DNA of 64,000 nucleotides from Syncephalis fuscata (GCA_025786725.1 JAHLTZ010000006.1:62001-126000), one strand, 5' to 3'. Numbered from the stretch's first letter, positions 11,668 to 23,781 are shown. A program made the numbers and translations. The notes: generated from the sequence alone by a model not told the origin.

Positions 11668-12855
11668 TGTTTTTATTTTCTATATTTTTGAATTTTTTAA
11701 ATAGCAGCTCAATCTTTATTAGACAATAAATATACAGCTAATAATATGGTAGTAGAATTAAAAATATATAATTGTTGTATATGAATAAATTTGATTATTT
11801 ACATATAAGTTAATTAGTTATATAGTCAATATTCAACGTTGTAACTCATGCTACTTACGCACAAAAATGTACATAACTATTGCAATTTTTCATTAATGCA
11901 CCCATTGGTAATAGAATCATGTACACTGTTATCTGTTATTAATTCATGCAAATTGATGACTGTAAAGTAATGTAAAATTCAATATATAGCACGATCACAT
12001 TATCTCTACACTATCTAAATATATCTATATAACATGAATTGTCACTGTGAATTGGTATTTCTGCACATTAGCTTGTTATTATGTTTATTTTATCATCATA
12101 AAACGCTTCAAATTTATTTTAAACTAGATTTTATTTTTAATATTAGAATTTTTAAATCTATGTAATATGATTACTTTCTCGTTAACTATTTACACGAAAC
12201 TGTAAACTGTATTTTTGGTCAACTTTTATGGCAAAAACTATTGTTTTATTTCTTATACCAATCGGTATAACTAAGCATGGAGAACTTGAATCCAATCATT
12301 ATTTTGCCGTATTTTAATTATATATGTCATGAATGACTAAAAACTGCTATTTTTGTGCATTCATTAGTGTATTACTACAATTACTACATTATCACACAAC
12401 ACAATAACGGTATACTTTACCAATAGCTACCTATATGTTATGTGCATACTTGTGCAAAATATCAGGCAATTTTCTTGATTATACGCAAAGTTATACGTAA
12501 TATTATCAATTTTTTACTAAGTAAATAATTATTACTGCTTTTTAATTTACATTCCATTGGCTTTTATCATTTAGTTACACTATAATTATTCTTTTAAGCT
12601 GCATATAGCTATTATGAATTAATTAGTTTATGAAAATTAGTTATTGGTGTTGATATTTGATATATTACTGTTCTTAAAATCATTCACATATGGTACGTTG
12701 TTCAATCATATAGTGTAATTACTGGCCACACTGTTAAAAAAATATGGCCATAATACCAGGATTGTAACAACATATTAGGATATTATGCTTAAGCATTCTA
12801 CTAAATAGTGTTTATTTAGTTAATTACTTTACTATATATTAATAATAAATAAATC
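11668..12855. other. Intergenic with a degenerate dispersed repeat
   Basis: AT-rich spacer between the convergent ABCG gene and the hydrolase gene. About 12210-12610 is a diverged copy of the repeat found in the fold-back element at 56.9-59.2 kb (separate entry). Nothing else recognised. Confidence 0.5.
12210..12610 (-). repeat. Diverged solo copy of the 56.9-59.2 kb fold-back repeat family
   Basis: Running along the + strand this segment matches, in the same order, the right arm of the element at 58517-59200: the near-palindrome ATACCAATCGGTAT, then CATGAATGACTAAAAACTGC, TAGTGTATTACTACAATTAC, AATAACGGTATACTTT and CATTCCATTGGCTTTTATCA. Many substitutions and small indels separate it from the 56.9-kb copies, so this is an older member of the family. 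Confidence 0.75.
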
Positions 12856-14148
12856 TTAGTTTGATGAGCTGCAAATAAGTTCCAAAATAACATCGTTGTA
12901 TTCGTCCGGCTTTTCTGCATTAATGCAATGGCCGCAGCCTTTAAACACTTTTAATGGTGCTTGCAAGACTTTGGCAAGATATTCGGAATTGGAAGGTGCA
13001 ACAAGACAGTCTATATCTCCAGTACAAACAAGCACTTTTAGATTGCTATCTCGGATCTTGATAAGTTTCTCCTCGGTCATGTAGGGAATGACAACAGCCT
13101 TGAGCTGTGCTTGGTAACCTTTGTTTATCATAGCATAGCTATTGGGATTGATTGATAGCACCATCTTAATAAATATTATATTAAACGTTAATATTAAAAC
13201 TAGCAAACAGTATTGCATATTATACCTCTAGTAAAGATTCTCGATTAGTTTTGGTAGAATCTATTTTCGACGGAGAATCTAGCCATTTCTAAATCTAATT
13301 AGCATCGATTGGTTGCTTTTGTATTAAAGCACTAATAGCTTACAACAGGGTAAAAAAGCTCTTGAGTTTCCTTGAAACGTGTTACTGGATCTAGCTGTGC
13401 TATATTTCCCAAACGTTTCTTTGAGTCCAAATCCTGAATATATTGAATCAACACAGTCTATACAAAGCAGCAAATCACCGACATTTTATGTCTACTCTAA
13501 CTTACCTTTGGACCTTTAGTAGTGCAAAAAGGCTTGTCAGGCACACGGACTTGAAGTACTGTGGATATTCGCTGGCCAATCCTTGTGAAATTAGTCCACC
13601 CATACTGGTTCCAATAAGATGTACGTCAGATGTCCATCCTAGATGATTAAGTAACTCAATAACGTCCATTACCATGTCATTAATACTATATTGTAAATAA
13701 AGAGTAATTTTTATTTTCAATATCTATACAGTATTTACGCATAAGGTTCATCAGGAACATCTAATAATTTGAAAAAAATCAGCCTATTTAATTTGATTAC
13801 TTGTACAAACCACCTACCAGAGCTGCCTGCGCCACGATTGTCAAATATACACACTTGAACATTGTGCTGTGACAAAAAATGTGCTTGCGGTAACCATGAT
13901 TTACCGATAAAACCTAGACCTGTTGCTTTTAATTAATGAATGTTGATTATTGTTGCTTTGCTTATCGTAAATAGCATCATTAAAGCCATACCCATGATAA
14001 AAATTGCCCGCTTTGTCCCAGTACCATATACTTCATATGATATATTCAATGGTCGAGCGCCACGATTGGCAGCCACTTGACAAACGCCCTGAGTGACGGT
14101 AGGAAGTGTCATAACGATAAATAAAACTTGAGTAGAATATAGGGACAA
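12856..14148 (-). CDS. Alpha/beta hydrolase-fold protein
   Basis: Serine-hydrolase-type alpha/beta fold protein of unknown substrate. Inferred exons: 14148-13992 (or starting at the second ATG, 14112), 13919-13818, a 22-nt micro-exon 13760-13739, 13685-~13506, ~13433-13344, 13288-13226 and 13164-12856. The pieces read in order as YEVYGTG.. with IFIMGLGF (oxyanion-hole region), FDNRGAGSS, the nucleophile elbow LIGTSMGGLIS, the acid region VLVCTGDIDCLVAP and the C-terminal GCGHCINAEKPDE supplying the histidine. The junction between the exon ending near 13506 and the next is uncertain: the canonical GTAAGT donor does not join in frame to the obvious acceptor, so either a weaker donor at 13513 is used or a base is wrong. 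The first 12 residues are hydrophobic if the upstream ATG is used. Confidence 0.82.
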
Positions 14149-14766
14149 ATTATGGCAGTGTATATTGGATAGTATAAAATAATGGAATTGTTTAAATGAC
14201 GTATTATATTTAGTTTACTATCTCGCTATTTAAATGTTATCATGGCAAGCTACTAGTCATAAGCCTTTGAAGATATACGTCACCTTTATATCTGTAGTAC
14301 GCAAATAACATTTTTCAATAAAATATTGGCTTTTATTCTATTATTATTATATTTTCATGGTTGCGTGGTTTTATTTACAATATCATAGCAAGTTTAGCCA
14401 TATTACAACTTTTCACAAATCGCATGCAGCAAGCACTTAAATCAAAAGTCAACATCTGATTGAAGTCCCAAACATATTTTATCATTGTCGGTATCTACTT
14501 TTCTGCTATACATATGCTAAATGTAGATCCATCATTATAGCACGTAATCTCAGTATAGTGGCTAATATGTTAAAAGTTATTTTTACTTATATCATTATAA
14601 TAATATAGCTATAACATCGGTATGGTAACAAGACAATTCGTTTGTATATGCATAAGCTTGTTATTTACATATAAATTTATAGCATGGCATATTATAATCC
14701 AGTTAAAATAAATGCTTAAACTATGAGTAAAATAGTCAAAAAGTAAAAAAATAAACAAAATAGTAA
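14149..14766. other. Intergenic
   Basis: AT-rich spacer between two genes on the same strand; nothing recognised beyond what must be the promoter of the hydrolase and the 3' end region of the SAM-domain gene. Confidence 0.5.
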
Positions 14767-16057
14767 TTAACGAATTAAACGAAGAATTAACAATGTAGCT
14801 GCAATACCGGCTGCAAATCCTTGGGCAACAAAGATTAATGAAGATGGCCCGTCGTTGGGAACTTGTCGTTTTGTAGATTTCTTACCAATAAATAAACGAT
14901 TGGCGTGATCTACTCCTTTACTGAAAAATGATGATGTTTGATTTGTATCTGTTACATTGGACCTATCAGCAAATACATATTCTTCGCTTGCTTCGGCTAT
15001 CGGCTCTTGTACTGTGTTATGTCGATGTTCAAGTGCATACTCCAAACGCGCAATACGTTTAGCCATTGACAAGCCACGACTATTATGCTCCTTTAATGCC
15101 AGCTCTGCCTTATCCTGGCTGACTGCCACTCTACGAAGCAACTCTAGCTGATGTGTAAACTGATCCTCAATATAGGCTGCAAGACTTAGATCGCCATCTT
15201 CTTGTAGCTGCAACCTACGGCGATGCTGGCGCTCTTTAACCAGCCCTAGAGTTGTTATGATACGGTGGCACCACTGTGTATTTACACCTGATCGTCGTAG
15301 GTCAAGTTCGGACATTTTTGTTAGTTGGGCGCCATCTAGCTTTTGCTCTTCAATGAAATTAGCCGTTTCACGCGAGAGGTCAATTGGCAACGATAGAGTA
15401 ACTCTAAAAAAGTCGGCTACATCGGCATAGCCCCACTGCGCCACGGGAATTGAAGAAAGATACTCAATTTCAGCCGGTAAAATTCCACTTGCTACCGTGG
15501 CAGCATTGCTAGCTGTCTCGCCGCCACCACATACATTGTTCAAGCCTGAAGAGGTACGAGAAAGTGCAGGCGATGAGCGAATGGATAACGGATCATAAGA
15601 CCGATCAGATGCTGGTGTTGGTGGCAGTACCACATCAATCGTGGACATTGAATTGGTATTGCCAATGGATCCGGCTGATGAAGCAGTATTAATTGTTACA
15701 TTGCTGCTTTCTTTGAGCGATAGGGACGAAGTTGTACCCCATTACTTAATAAATCATTCGTTTCATTACTTGTCTCTAAAATAGGCGATGTTTGGCTTTC
15801 GAAAGAAGTCGATGTCAGTGGAGCTGATTTTGGCGGATATGGCAATGTTGATGAACGCCAATTGCCTTTGGCCAAAGATCCACACTTGGATGATTCTGCT
15901 GCTGCTGCGGATGCTGCTGCTCAAATGAAGAGGCAAGAGTAGCTACTGAGATACTTAGGGAAGAAGAGCGGTTTAGTTTGCAATTTTGCTCGGACGAAAG
16001 CGACGTCCTTGCAGAAATATCACCATTACTTGATGTGATACTTGTCATAATATACAC
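14767..16057 (-). CDS. SAM-domain protein with C-terminal membrane anchor
   Basis: The best-supported part is 15648-14767, 293 codons in one frame. A Ser/Thr-rich start is followed by a SAM-like domain (about residues 68-140: QWGYADVADFFRV.., then KLDGAQLTKMSELDLRRSGV, the typical 'L..L...DL...G' pattern), a basic/coiled-coil-like stretch (about 140-215) and a final hydrophobic segment near residue 270-290 ending in LILRLIR. This is the layout of a tail-anchored protein with the SAM domain in the cytosol. Upstream, two Ser/Gln-rich frames (16057-15815, then to about 15690) look coding and can be linked by a 62-bp GTGTGG..CAG intron, but the final join into the 293-codon frame needs a further shift I cannot explain. 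The true start may be 16045 or 15648. Partners are unknown. Confidence 0.7.
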
Positions 16058-17210
16058 AATAACAAAAATTCAATATTATTTCGTTGAAAGGACTCGGAAA
16101 AGCGAAGTAAGTAAAAGCGAATGAAAAGAGATACCAAAATAACTGCTATATTGGCAAAAGGCTGTTTTTGGAATCAAACGTCATTATGCCATATGTGATG
16201 GCCACATGACCAAGTCGGTGCTCTGTATTACAGCTCCGAATGGTATTGCCATAAATAGAATATTGGCAATTTAAATTATTGTCACAATGTTAGCGCATAC
16301 TTATGGTGTTCCCATTCTGCAACACAACGTCTTAGAGGCAGCCATGTTTTATTCTTTGTTTTTTATAACTTTAATAAAAAACAATGTTTAATATCAGCTT
16401 TAAACAAACAAAATGCCAATTTAATCAATTATCACCTGTAGTGTTATCAGTAATAATAAAGACAATAAACGTATTGTCACCGATAGTGTATTTATTTGAC
16501 TAAGTGGAGTTATGTTGGTAAACACTGTTTAGAGCATTGTTAAATCAAAGTTTATTTGCTATTTTACTACCTAAATTAGTAATTGCTATATATTTTATTT
16601 CAGTATAATGATTAGAATTATTTCAATTAGAATATATTGTTCCAACTTACTGGCAACAGATTTGACTGAATTTACTTAATATTTCAGTACTTGTGAATAA
16701 AAAACTACTTTATTTAATTAATTAATATATATATATATATAGACAGTGCAAATCAAGTAAGTAAATGATATACTGCAATTATCAAAAATTCTACTATTGA
16801 TACGTATATACTTATGATTTACGTTCAAATGGCTATAAAACATAGTAGTGGTAGATTGATTGATATTATGGCTATTTAATAAATCAAAAAGATAACCTAA
16901 ATCTTACAGCAATTTTAAAAAGTGGATTAATGAGCAAAATGAATCAAGTTCGATAAAAAAGCAGTTAGCAATAAACAAGTAAACTTCTACTATTGACCAG
17001 TAGACGATAGAATGGAGTATATTAGAGCGAATATACAATGAAAAGAATATATTTATATAGAACAATAATGATTATAGATTACTATCATACAATATAAATT
17101 TAAACAATCATCAAATGTAGTATTATCATTAGCAATAGAGACAATGAAATAACATGCCATTAACGTTTATTTAGCACGTTTATATTCATAATCGTTACCA
17201 TCCTTTTGCT
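16058..17210. other. Intergenic, AT-rich with short AT repeat
   Basis: Strongly AT-rich spacer holding an (AT)n run at about 16724-16740; no gene or RNA recognised. Confidence 0.5.
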
Positions 17211-20033
17211 TCAAATACGGCAAGGTGTCAGCCATTGATTAGCCTTGATAAATTGTTGATACACATTATTATCAATGGCATTCTCGGTCTTTAGAATTTT
17301 AATAGCCGCCATCAACTATGATCAGACACCGAGGTTAATCAAGAGTATACGCCATCAATGTCATCCATAACGCTTACCTGATCCCAGAACCGGAAACCAC
17401 GCTGTAGTTCCTCCTTAACATCTTTACAACCCGTAAACGTCTCCTCAACGTGACGTAAAGCCTCTTCAACTGCTGTACTGGCCGTGGTGCCCGAAGGCTT
17501 TGACTTGATTTGTTCAAGGTACACTTTAACCAAAATGCCCAGGCCAGTATTCGTATCTGTTCCAAATGGTAAACTATACCATACAAAATGGAAAACAAGT
17601 AAGTACGTAGAACTAATAATGTTGGCCAGTTATTACCTTAGATTGAGTTCGACAAAATCACCTCTATTTCTTTCGACTTGGCCTGTGATAAAACTACTTA
17701 GTAAAACAGCCTCACAAAGTGTACGTAACGATCGGCCAAGAGCTTTGGAAAAACTGTTAAATGCCAACAATTCACGGCTCAATGGACCTGACCATGGTAT
17801 AGCCTGCACAGTAATACATATTAAATAAATATGCTATTTCATTAGCTAATTGCACTGCAGTGCTTTACCTGATGCGATATTTGAACAAGCGTAAAAGCTC
17901 GTGAAATTAACAGAATAGGCGATTTGTCTTTATCTAGTTCATTATAGTATTAGTGTCATTAGTAATAGTAAACAATTGAATATGTATATATACTTCTATC
18001 GTTGCTTACCTGCCACAGCCGTATTAGCACCTCCATATGTTCTGCTGAATGGATTGCCATGTAATATACCAAAACGCAATAATTCAATGGCCAAAAACAA
18101 TTCTGACTGATGCGTGTAGGCAGCAGTCTTTGGTTTGGCCGATAACGAACATGCCTGTAGTAGAGCTCGTCCATAAATACTATGGGTATGTTTAGCCGTC
18201 AAAAATCTATCATTTGTATAGTTGCATATCAATAACAGTCCTATTTCATTATAACCATAATACTAACTCGCGATGCTCCAAAGTCCGGAATAGTGTATCG
18301 GCAATAATCTCGTTTTTGGTTTCCATTGGCTACACCTTTGGTATTAGTCAAGCACTATTTTAATTCTACATTATAATACCTTATCTGCAGGCCGCTTTCC
18401 GACTGTTTTTGATATCTGAGCACTTGAGGAAAGCGCTTTAAGACAGAATAGAATGTTGATATCGGCCGTCTAATCGTATTGTAAGCTATACTGTGGTAGC
18501 TACTATGATCCATTTTTATTTACAAATGCCAACTTACACGCTGTTTTTTAAGTTCCTCATCTATCCACGCTCCCGTTACACACCAATCACTCCACGACGA
18601 TGGATTATCGCTGGTATGATCAAGAGGCCGGTCTACATTCGGTTCAAACCAAGTGGTACACGTCTAACGATGGCAATCGTAAATCTATTCATCAGCCAGC
18701 TTAAAACTCAATAACTTACAACTACACGATTTTTATAAAATTCATGAAGATGCGACGTAACCAAAGAAAGTGTACGTGTACGTAAAGGTGCAAGGTCATC
18801 AATAAACTTGTGATATTCATTTGATTCTCCATTGCATAATGGTGCTTGCTCAACTAGCTGCCCGCTAACTAGTGTATTGAATATCTATCGATAAAGATAA
18901 ATGGGTCGTTATGACATAGTTTCTGTATCAATAAACTCACTTGTGGTGCAACGAGTCCCTGCGTTAAATAGTTGTAGATTTCATCAGGTAGACGTGGACC
19001 CATAAATTCATGAATATCGCTATCATATACAATCGTAGGTCATTTAATTGTTCGTTTAATTATTCAATTAATAGTTTACCTTGGCACTTGATCCGTTATT
19101 AAAGGCTGTACTGTACCATCAGTAGTCATAACCAAATGATGACGCATAGCACTCTTTACACGACAAAATATATCTTCGTATCGAACCTTAATCACCTCGG
19201 GATGCTGAGCAAACAAGTGCACAGCACTATATCCAGAACGGTATTGACGTACCATGTCATAGACCATTTTGAAATTAAAACTAATTGGATCTACAGTCAG
19301 TACAGGGAATGTCGAGCAATAATCACAGCCAGCAAGAATACACGCGTCAAGAAACTGGTCATCTGTCAATTGTAGATCGTGTAGCATGGCCCGTTTAGAT
19401 ATCCATGCGAATGATCCCTTTTCTAAATCGACAGATGTAATAACTCGATCGACATCAAACATCAGTAATTCGGTAGCACCGAATATCGCATGGATTGGTT
19501 GATCAGGATGTTTTTCCAGATATACCAGCTATTATTGCCAGTATTAATATATTGATTAATTGATTAAATACTGCATTACTTACTTGTGCCCAACTAGAGT
19601 ATGGTGCACGCATGAATTCCACGCCATTTTCTTGCAAAACTTTAATAGCTACATTGATTAGTTCAACTGGAGCAATACCACCACTAGCACTCCAGCCGCT
19701 GTTAGCCTGCTCTACACGGCCTCTATCGTAAGCATCCCACGCTGATGCACGCTTTGCCGGTCGCAGATCTTCGGTGGAGAAAGCACGCTCTTTACGAGGA
19801 ATAGTAATTCCGTGAAATACAAAGAATGGATGAATTTCATGCGCACGGAAAAGATTAAGTTCCTTTTCAAGGGCGGTCCGCAGTCCGTTGGGACTGCCAC
19901 TCATAGCCACTGCAGCCGGCTCTTTTGTTGTCTGCTGTAATACACGACGCAGCCAGTAATTGCCATCAATGCCCAGCCGAGTGTCACGCAGTAGATGAAG
20001 CGGCGATGTTTGCACCAGACGGCGCTCGGCCAT
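17211..20033 (-). CDS. MKT1: MKT1-like post-transcriptional regulator (XPG-like nuclease fold)
   Basis: Homologue of fungal Mkt1, which acts in the cytoplasm with Pbp1 in mRNA-level regulation. Twelve exons can be chained by GT..AG introns. The first two (20033-19584, 19528-19080) encode the XPG-N/XPG-I-like part: LGIDGNYWLRRVL near the start, FFVFHGI, then FGATELLMFDVDRVITS and DACILAGCDYC. The later exons (from about 19044 down to 17211) encode the long helical MKT1 C-terminal region, with FWDQ near 17390 and a final 34-codon exon ending in a TGA at 17213-17211. Exon phases are consistent throughout. The start ATG at 20033 is the first possible one and gives the usual N-terminus. The gene shares a 313-bp divergent promoter region with the rhomboid gene. 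Family assignment rests on the N-terminal motifs plus overall layout. Confidence 0.88.
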
Positions 20034-20346
20034 AAAATCTAGATGCGCGTCATTAGAACACTCGTGCTAACTCTAACCAGTCATTATACATACAGTCAAG
20101 CTGGCGGACTGGCATGGCGTGCGAATGAAGCTAATATACACCAGGAGAAGCAATACGCTTAGATAGGTTAGGTTATACGGTGTATGATGTAGGGGAACGC
20201 GACAATAAAGAGATGAGGTGTGTAGAAATATACTTCAGTGGATGTTTATTACTGTCATAGAATAATAAACATTAACTAATTACTTTATACACCTAATACA
20301 TCCTCGTTAAATTGTTGGTTTTTTTTCTATTTTACACGCCAATACT
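20034..20346. promoter_or_regulatory. Shared divergent promoter of MKT1 and rhomboid genes
   Basis: 313 bp between two start codons pointing away from each other. The sequence contains no other feature, so both promoters must lie here or overlap. No specific element is identified. Confidence 0.5.
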
Positions 20347-21467
20347 ATGTCTCAACTAACGCTACTGGCAAGACGAGCAGCGATCTGTAGTAGGCCAAAT
20401 AGTATCTACACCAGTCATATACGAATAAAAAACAGCCTATGGTCATCGTGGCAATTGACACCACCAACACACACAACACTCGTTTATGGATATGCAAATC
20501 CAGTTATTAAATCAACATCTTGCAACATTATTAATAGAACGTATACTACGTTAAATATTCGACAACATCTATCTAATAGAATACTGGCACTTCAGCATAG
20601 TAAACAATCGTCGTTAGGATATTTTATTTCAACATCAAAGCAGTTGGGTCGTCGTAACTATACTCGCTATGCTTCGTCACATCATCGAAATCTATCCCAT
20701 CTAGTAACGCCAGCCTTGATTTCGTTAAACATAATTATCTACGCAACGTGGGTCTACGCCAAGTGGGACCAAGAAGCACATCCGAACTCGCGCTCAACAC
20801 TTATGAAATTTATGCAACAAAACTTTCTTTGTAGTTCAAACTATGTATTACAAGATAATCGTTGGTGGACACTATTAACAGCTAGCTTTAGCCATAGCGA
20901 GCTATGGCATATGGGCCTCAATATGTTTGCTCTTCATAGTCTTGGTTCATCGGTAAGTAGATCCACGATATAATCAATAGCCCTATCTTACAGTACCATT
21001 CTACCAGCTGGCAACAGTTATAGGTACTCGACGCTTTTTGGCCATTTACCTGATCAGCGGCATTACTGGCTCGTTGACTAGTATTATGTATAATCGCTGG
21101 CGAGAAAACCAAATAGTAGCAAAGTCCCATCTGCCTAGATCGTTATTGCCAATGAATGCTACCCATGGCGCGTCAGGTTAGTATTGTTTGTTTGTAATGG
21201 TATTCATCTAACAATGCCCGTTTAATAGCAAGCATATTAGGCGTGGCGACTGTGTATACACTACTATTTCCAAGTACTCGATTTCTATTGTTTTTCGTAA
21301 TACCTATGCCTGGATGGCTAATGATGACGGCGTTAGTGGGATGGGATGGATTCAGTTTGCTCTCTAATAAGCCTAGCGTATTCGATCATGCGGGTCATTT
21401 AGGCGGTGTGGCCGGCGGACTAGGCACTACTGCTCTGTTAATGACTCGTCTATTCGCACGACGATGA
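20347..21467 (+). CDS. Rhomboid-family intramembrane protease, probably mitochondrial
   Basis: Three exons: 20347-20952, 21008-21176 and 21229-21467, phases consistent, giving about 337 residues. The N-terminal ~110 residues are Ser/Arg/Lys/Thr-rich with few acidic residues, as in a mitochondrial presequence. Hydrophobic segments follow. Rhomboid signatures are present: WWTLLTASFSHSELWHMGLNMFALHSLG (the conserved H..N segment), the catalytic-serine motif HGASAS (Ser following Gly-Ala) and the catalytic histidine in DHAGHLGG. The layout matches the PARL/Pcp1 type that processes inner-membrane proteins. The 3' end lies only 21 bp from the end of the convergent aprataxin gene, so the transcripts probably overlap. 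Confidence 0.92.
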
Positions 21468-21488
21468 AAACAATTAAAATAAACAACA

Positions 21489-22437
21489 CTATATTTTATT
21501 TTTATTGTGCAACTGAAGATGAGCTCGCAAGCTAGGCATATTGTTTAATTGGCAACGACATTGGTGACAACACAACTGTTTACTAAGCCATGGCTTTGCC
21601 TGATCCAACTCAACCATCTTTACAACAGTGTTGTTAATAACACGGTTAAACATCACATAATGGCTTACTTTAATTTCACCGTCATTTTTTAATAAATCTA
21701 ACATTCGACGAGCCGGCAAAAAGAACTCGGTTGTAAATGAATTGTAATGGATTTTCTTCTTTAAAGAAGGACTACAAAAGTCTTGGCTAATCACATGCAT
21801 ATGAAGTGGTCTAATTACGCTATAAATATACTAGAAATAAACAGTATTTATTGTATACACTACCTTAGACTTGGTATAGCATGAAATCCCATGCGATAAC
21901 ACATTGAACCATAACGTGCTGCGTCATTAGCTCCAGTAGAGGCATGGTCTGCGTCCATATCGTAGGCATGTTCACCAATGGCAGCTTCAGCTATAATGCG
22001 GCCACGCTCCATCATATGCGACAATAGCGCTAAATGCTCTTGTTTCAATTCCGCTAATGTACCTAACGGTTGTCGCGGCATTACTAGCCAATGATGACAA
22101 GACTATAAAATATAAATGTACCAATCTATGCAAGCACTTGACTAAATCGCATTTACCTTAGGATAACAGTCCTTTATTACAACCAGCTCGTCATCCCACC
22201 AGCAGGCCTGCTCAGGAAATCGCTGAGGATCACGACAAAAGGGTAGTAATGCATCACGCCACGACATCGCTTTCTTTGCTTTGCCAACAACAAAAGCCGA
22301 TGCTTTTGAAGATCCAAAAGAATCTCGACTTTCTGTGGCTAATCGTTTCGACGCATTCATTAATTCATCAACTGCAGTCAATTAATTAATAAACCATTAC
22401 ACAAATGCACTGTAAACTCACACGCTGTACGCTTCAT
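21489..22437 (-). CDS. Aprataxin (HIT domain plus C2H2 zinc finger)
   Basis: DNA-repair deadenylase that removes AMP from abortive DNA ligation ends; acts in the nucleus. Four exons: 22437-22422 (16 nt, MKRTA..), 22371-22157, 22102-21864 and 21810-21489, phases consistent. Visible are the HIT core with MGFHAIPS and HMHVISQDF, the aprataxin-typical SPSLKKKIHYNSFTTEFF stretch, and a C-terminal zinc finger CCHQC..LRAHLQLH. The length, about 263 residues, fits fungal aprataxins, which lack the FHA domain of the human protein. In the His triad the position usually occupied by the first histidine appears to be proline (PLHMHV). The start at 22437 was chosen because the longer second exon has no ATG of its own. 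Only 83 bp separate this ATG from the end of the tRNA-Lys gene. Confidence 0.92.
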
Positions 22438-22513
22438 GTCAGAATCTCAGTACTAAAAGTTAAAAAAATATCAAATTACGTCTAGTACATGCAAAAATAA
22501 AGGTTTGCGCAGC

Positions 22514-22520
22514 AAAAAAA
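22514..22520 (-). terminator. RNA polymerase III terminator of the tRNA-Lys
   Basis: Seven T in a row on the minus strand directly after the last base of the tRNA. No comparable T run separates the tRNA from the upstream 5S rRNA. Confidence 0.85.
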
Positions 22521-22592
22521 GCCCAATGCGGGGGTCGAACCCGCAACCTTGAGATTAAGAGTCTCACGCTCTACCGATTGAGCTAACCGGGC
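22521..22592 (-). tRNA. tRNA-Lys (anticodon CUU)
   Basis: 72-nt intronless cloverleaf. Acceptor stem GCCCGGT pairs with ATTGGGC (two G-U pairs); the A box TTAGCTCAATCGG and B box GGTTCGACCCC are present; anticodon stem TGAGA/TCTCA with loop CTCTTAA gives anticodon CTT. It starts 8 bp after the 5S rRNA on the same strand. Confidence 0.96.
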
Positions 22593-22600
22593 TATTGGGT

Positions 22601-22718
22601 AACTACATTACTTCTCATTCCCGCGTGGTCCCCCACCGCAGTACTACAGAAGCGCGGCCTAACTTAACTTCGGAGATCGGACGGGATCCGGTGCTTTCTA
22701 GGCGCAATGAACGTAGTT
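22601..22718 (-). rRNA. 5S ribosomal RNA
   Basis: About 118 nt. The ends pair as helix I (AACTAC with GTAGTT). Universal 5S stretches are in order: GGATCCCGTCCGATCTCCGAAGTTAAG, then GTAGTACTGCGGTGGGGGACCACGCGGGAAT. These include the internal Pol III control region. Only one copy is in the window, so the 5S genes here seem dispersed rather than within an rDNA unit. The exact ends are set by helix I and may be off by one or two bases. Confidence 0.94.
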
Positions 22719-23781
22719 GAAGTGGAAGCAGTTTTTTGCAGGTCGTTCGTAATTTCTTTTACGTAAAAGCCTACCATTATCATGGTATTTGGCTACACAT
22801 ACGTCATAGGATTGCATCGTATACAAAAGCAAACGCATACACGCAATAATAGCAACAGTTATAAACATAGTGCTATCGATAAGCATATATATAATAATGA
22901 TGACAGTATATGCATGTAATCTATTAGTATAGTTATTACTATCATCAGCATAATACAATAAACGAATTATATCAATGAATAACAACAAGAGCATTTATGA
23001 GTAGTACGGTGCAATGTATATGCAGTTATAGAATACGATTACTATTCAATAGTAAAAGTATATATACACATATATTGTGCATATATGCGTACTGCTATTC
23101 AATAGCTATAGCAGATGACAAGGTAATACAGTGCATTAAACGATAAGCATAAGCAACAATAAGAATGCATATAGAGTAGATGACTAGCATACATACAGGC
23201 TGTGTACTATAGTCAATAGCAACAAAGCAAACACGATAATACGAAAGAAAGATAAATAGACTTAGACGTGACGTGCATATAGTATGCCTACTTACCATCA
23301 TAATTACCTGTGAAAGTGATGAACAAAGAATACAGATGGCAAGTACAGTAAGGAATAGAAAGAAAGAGCGCGATAGGTGACGTGATGGAAAGGAATAAGT
23401 GTGATGCATATAGGCTGTGCTAAATGGTGTGTGACTATTGTAAAATAATAAAACGAATAAGTAATAGGAAAAGTATGAATAGTAATGCCGAAGCTATAGT
23501 GCATATAGTCTGATGAGCGACATAGGTTAAATGAGTCGAGTGTTACTAGTAGTCAAACTAGCGTTAGACAAATAGCAGTTCTGAATAGCGTGTAGCCATT
23601 GTAGAACAAAGCGATATATAAAAGAATGAATATAGAGTGAAAGGAGTCTGAATAGCGATGTTAAAGTTATAGTGCATACAATGCAATGAAGAGAATGACT
23701 GAAGTATACTGATACATATAAACAATAGAATGTGTCTAATATATCATATATTAATAACATCTTAATGTAAAGCAAATGACC
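22719..23781. other. Intergenic with degenerate short repeats
   Basis: A/T-rich region in which a GTGCATATAG-like motif recurs at irregular spacing (about 23165, 23270, 23402, 23494 and 23668). This suggests a decayed tandem array. Long minus-strand open frames here are low-complexity and not gene-like. Confidence 0.4.

Noticed and set aside
23505-23540. CTGATGAG resembling a hammerhead ribozyme core
   Set aside because: No GAAA core strand or flanking helices of the required arrangement were found nearby.
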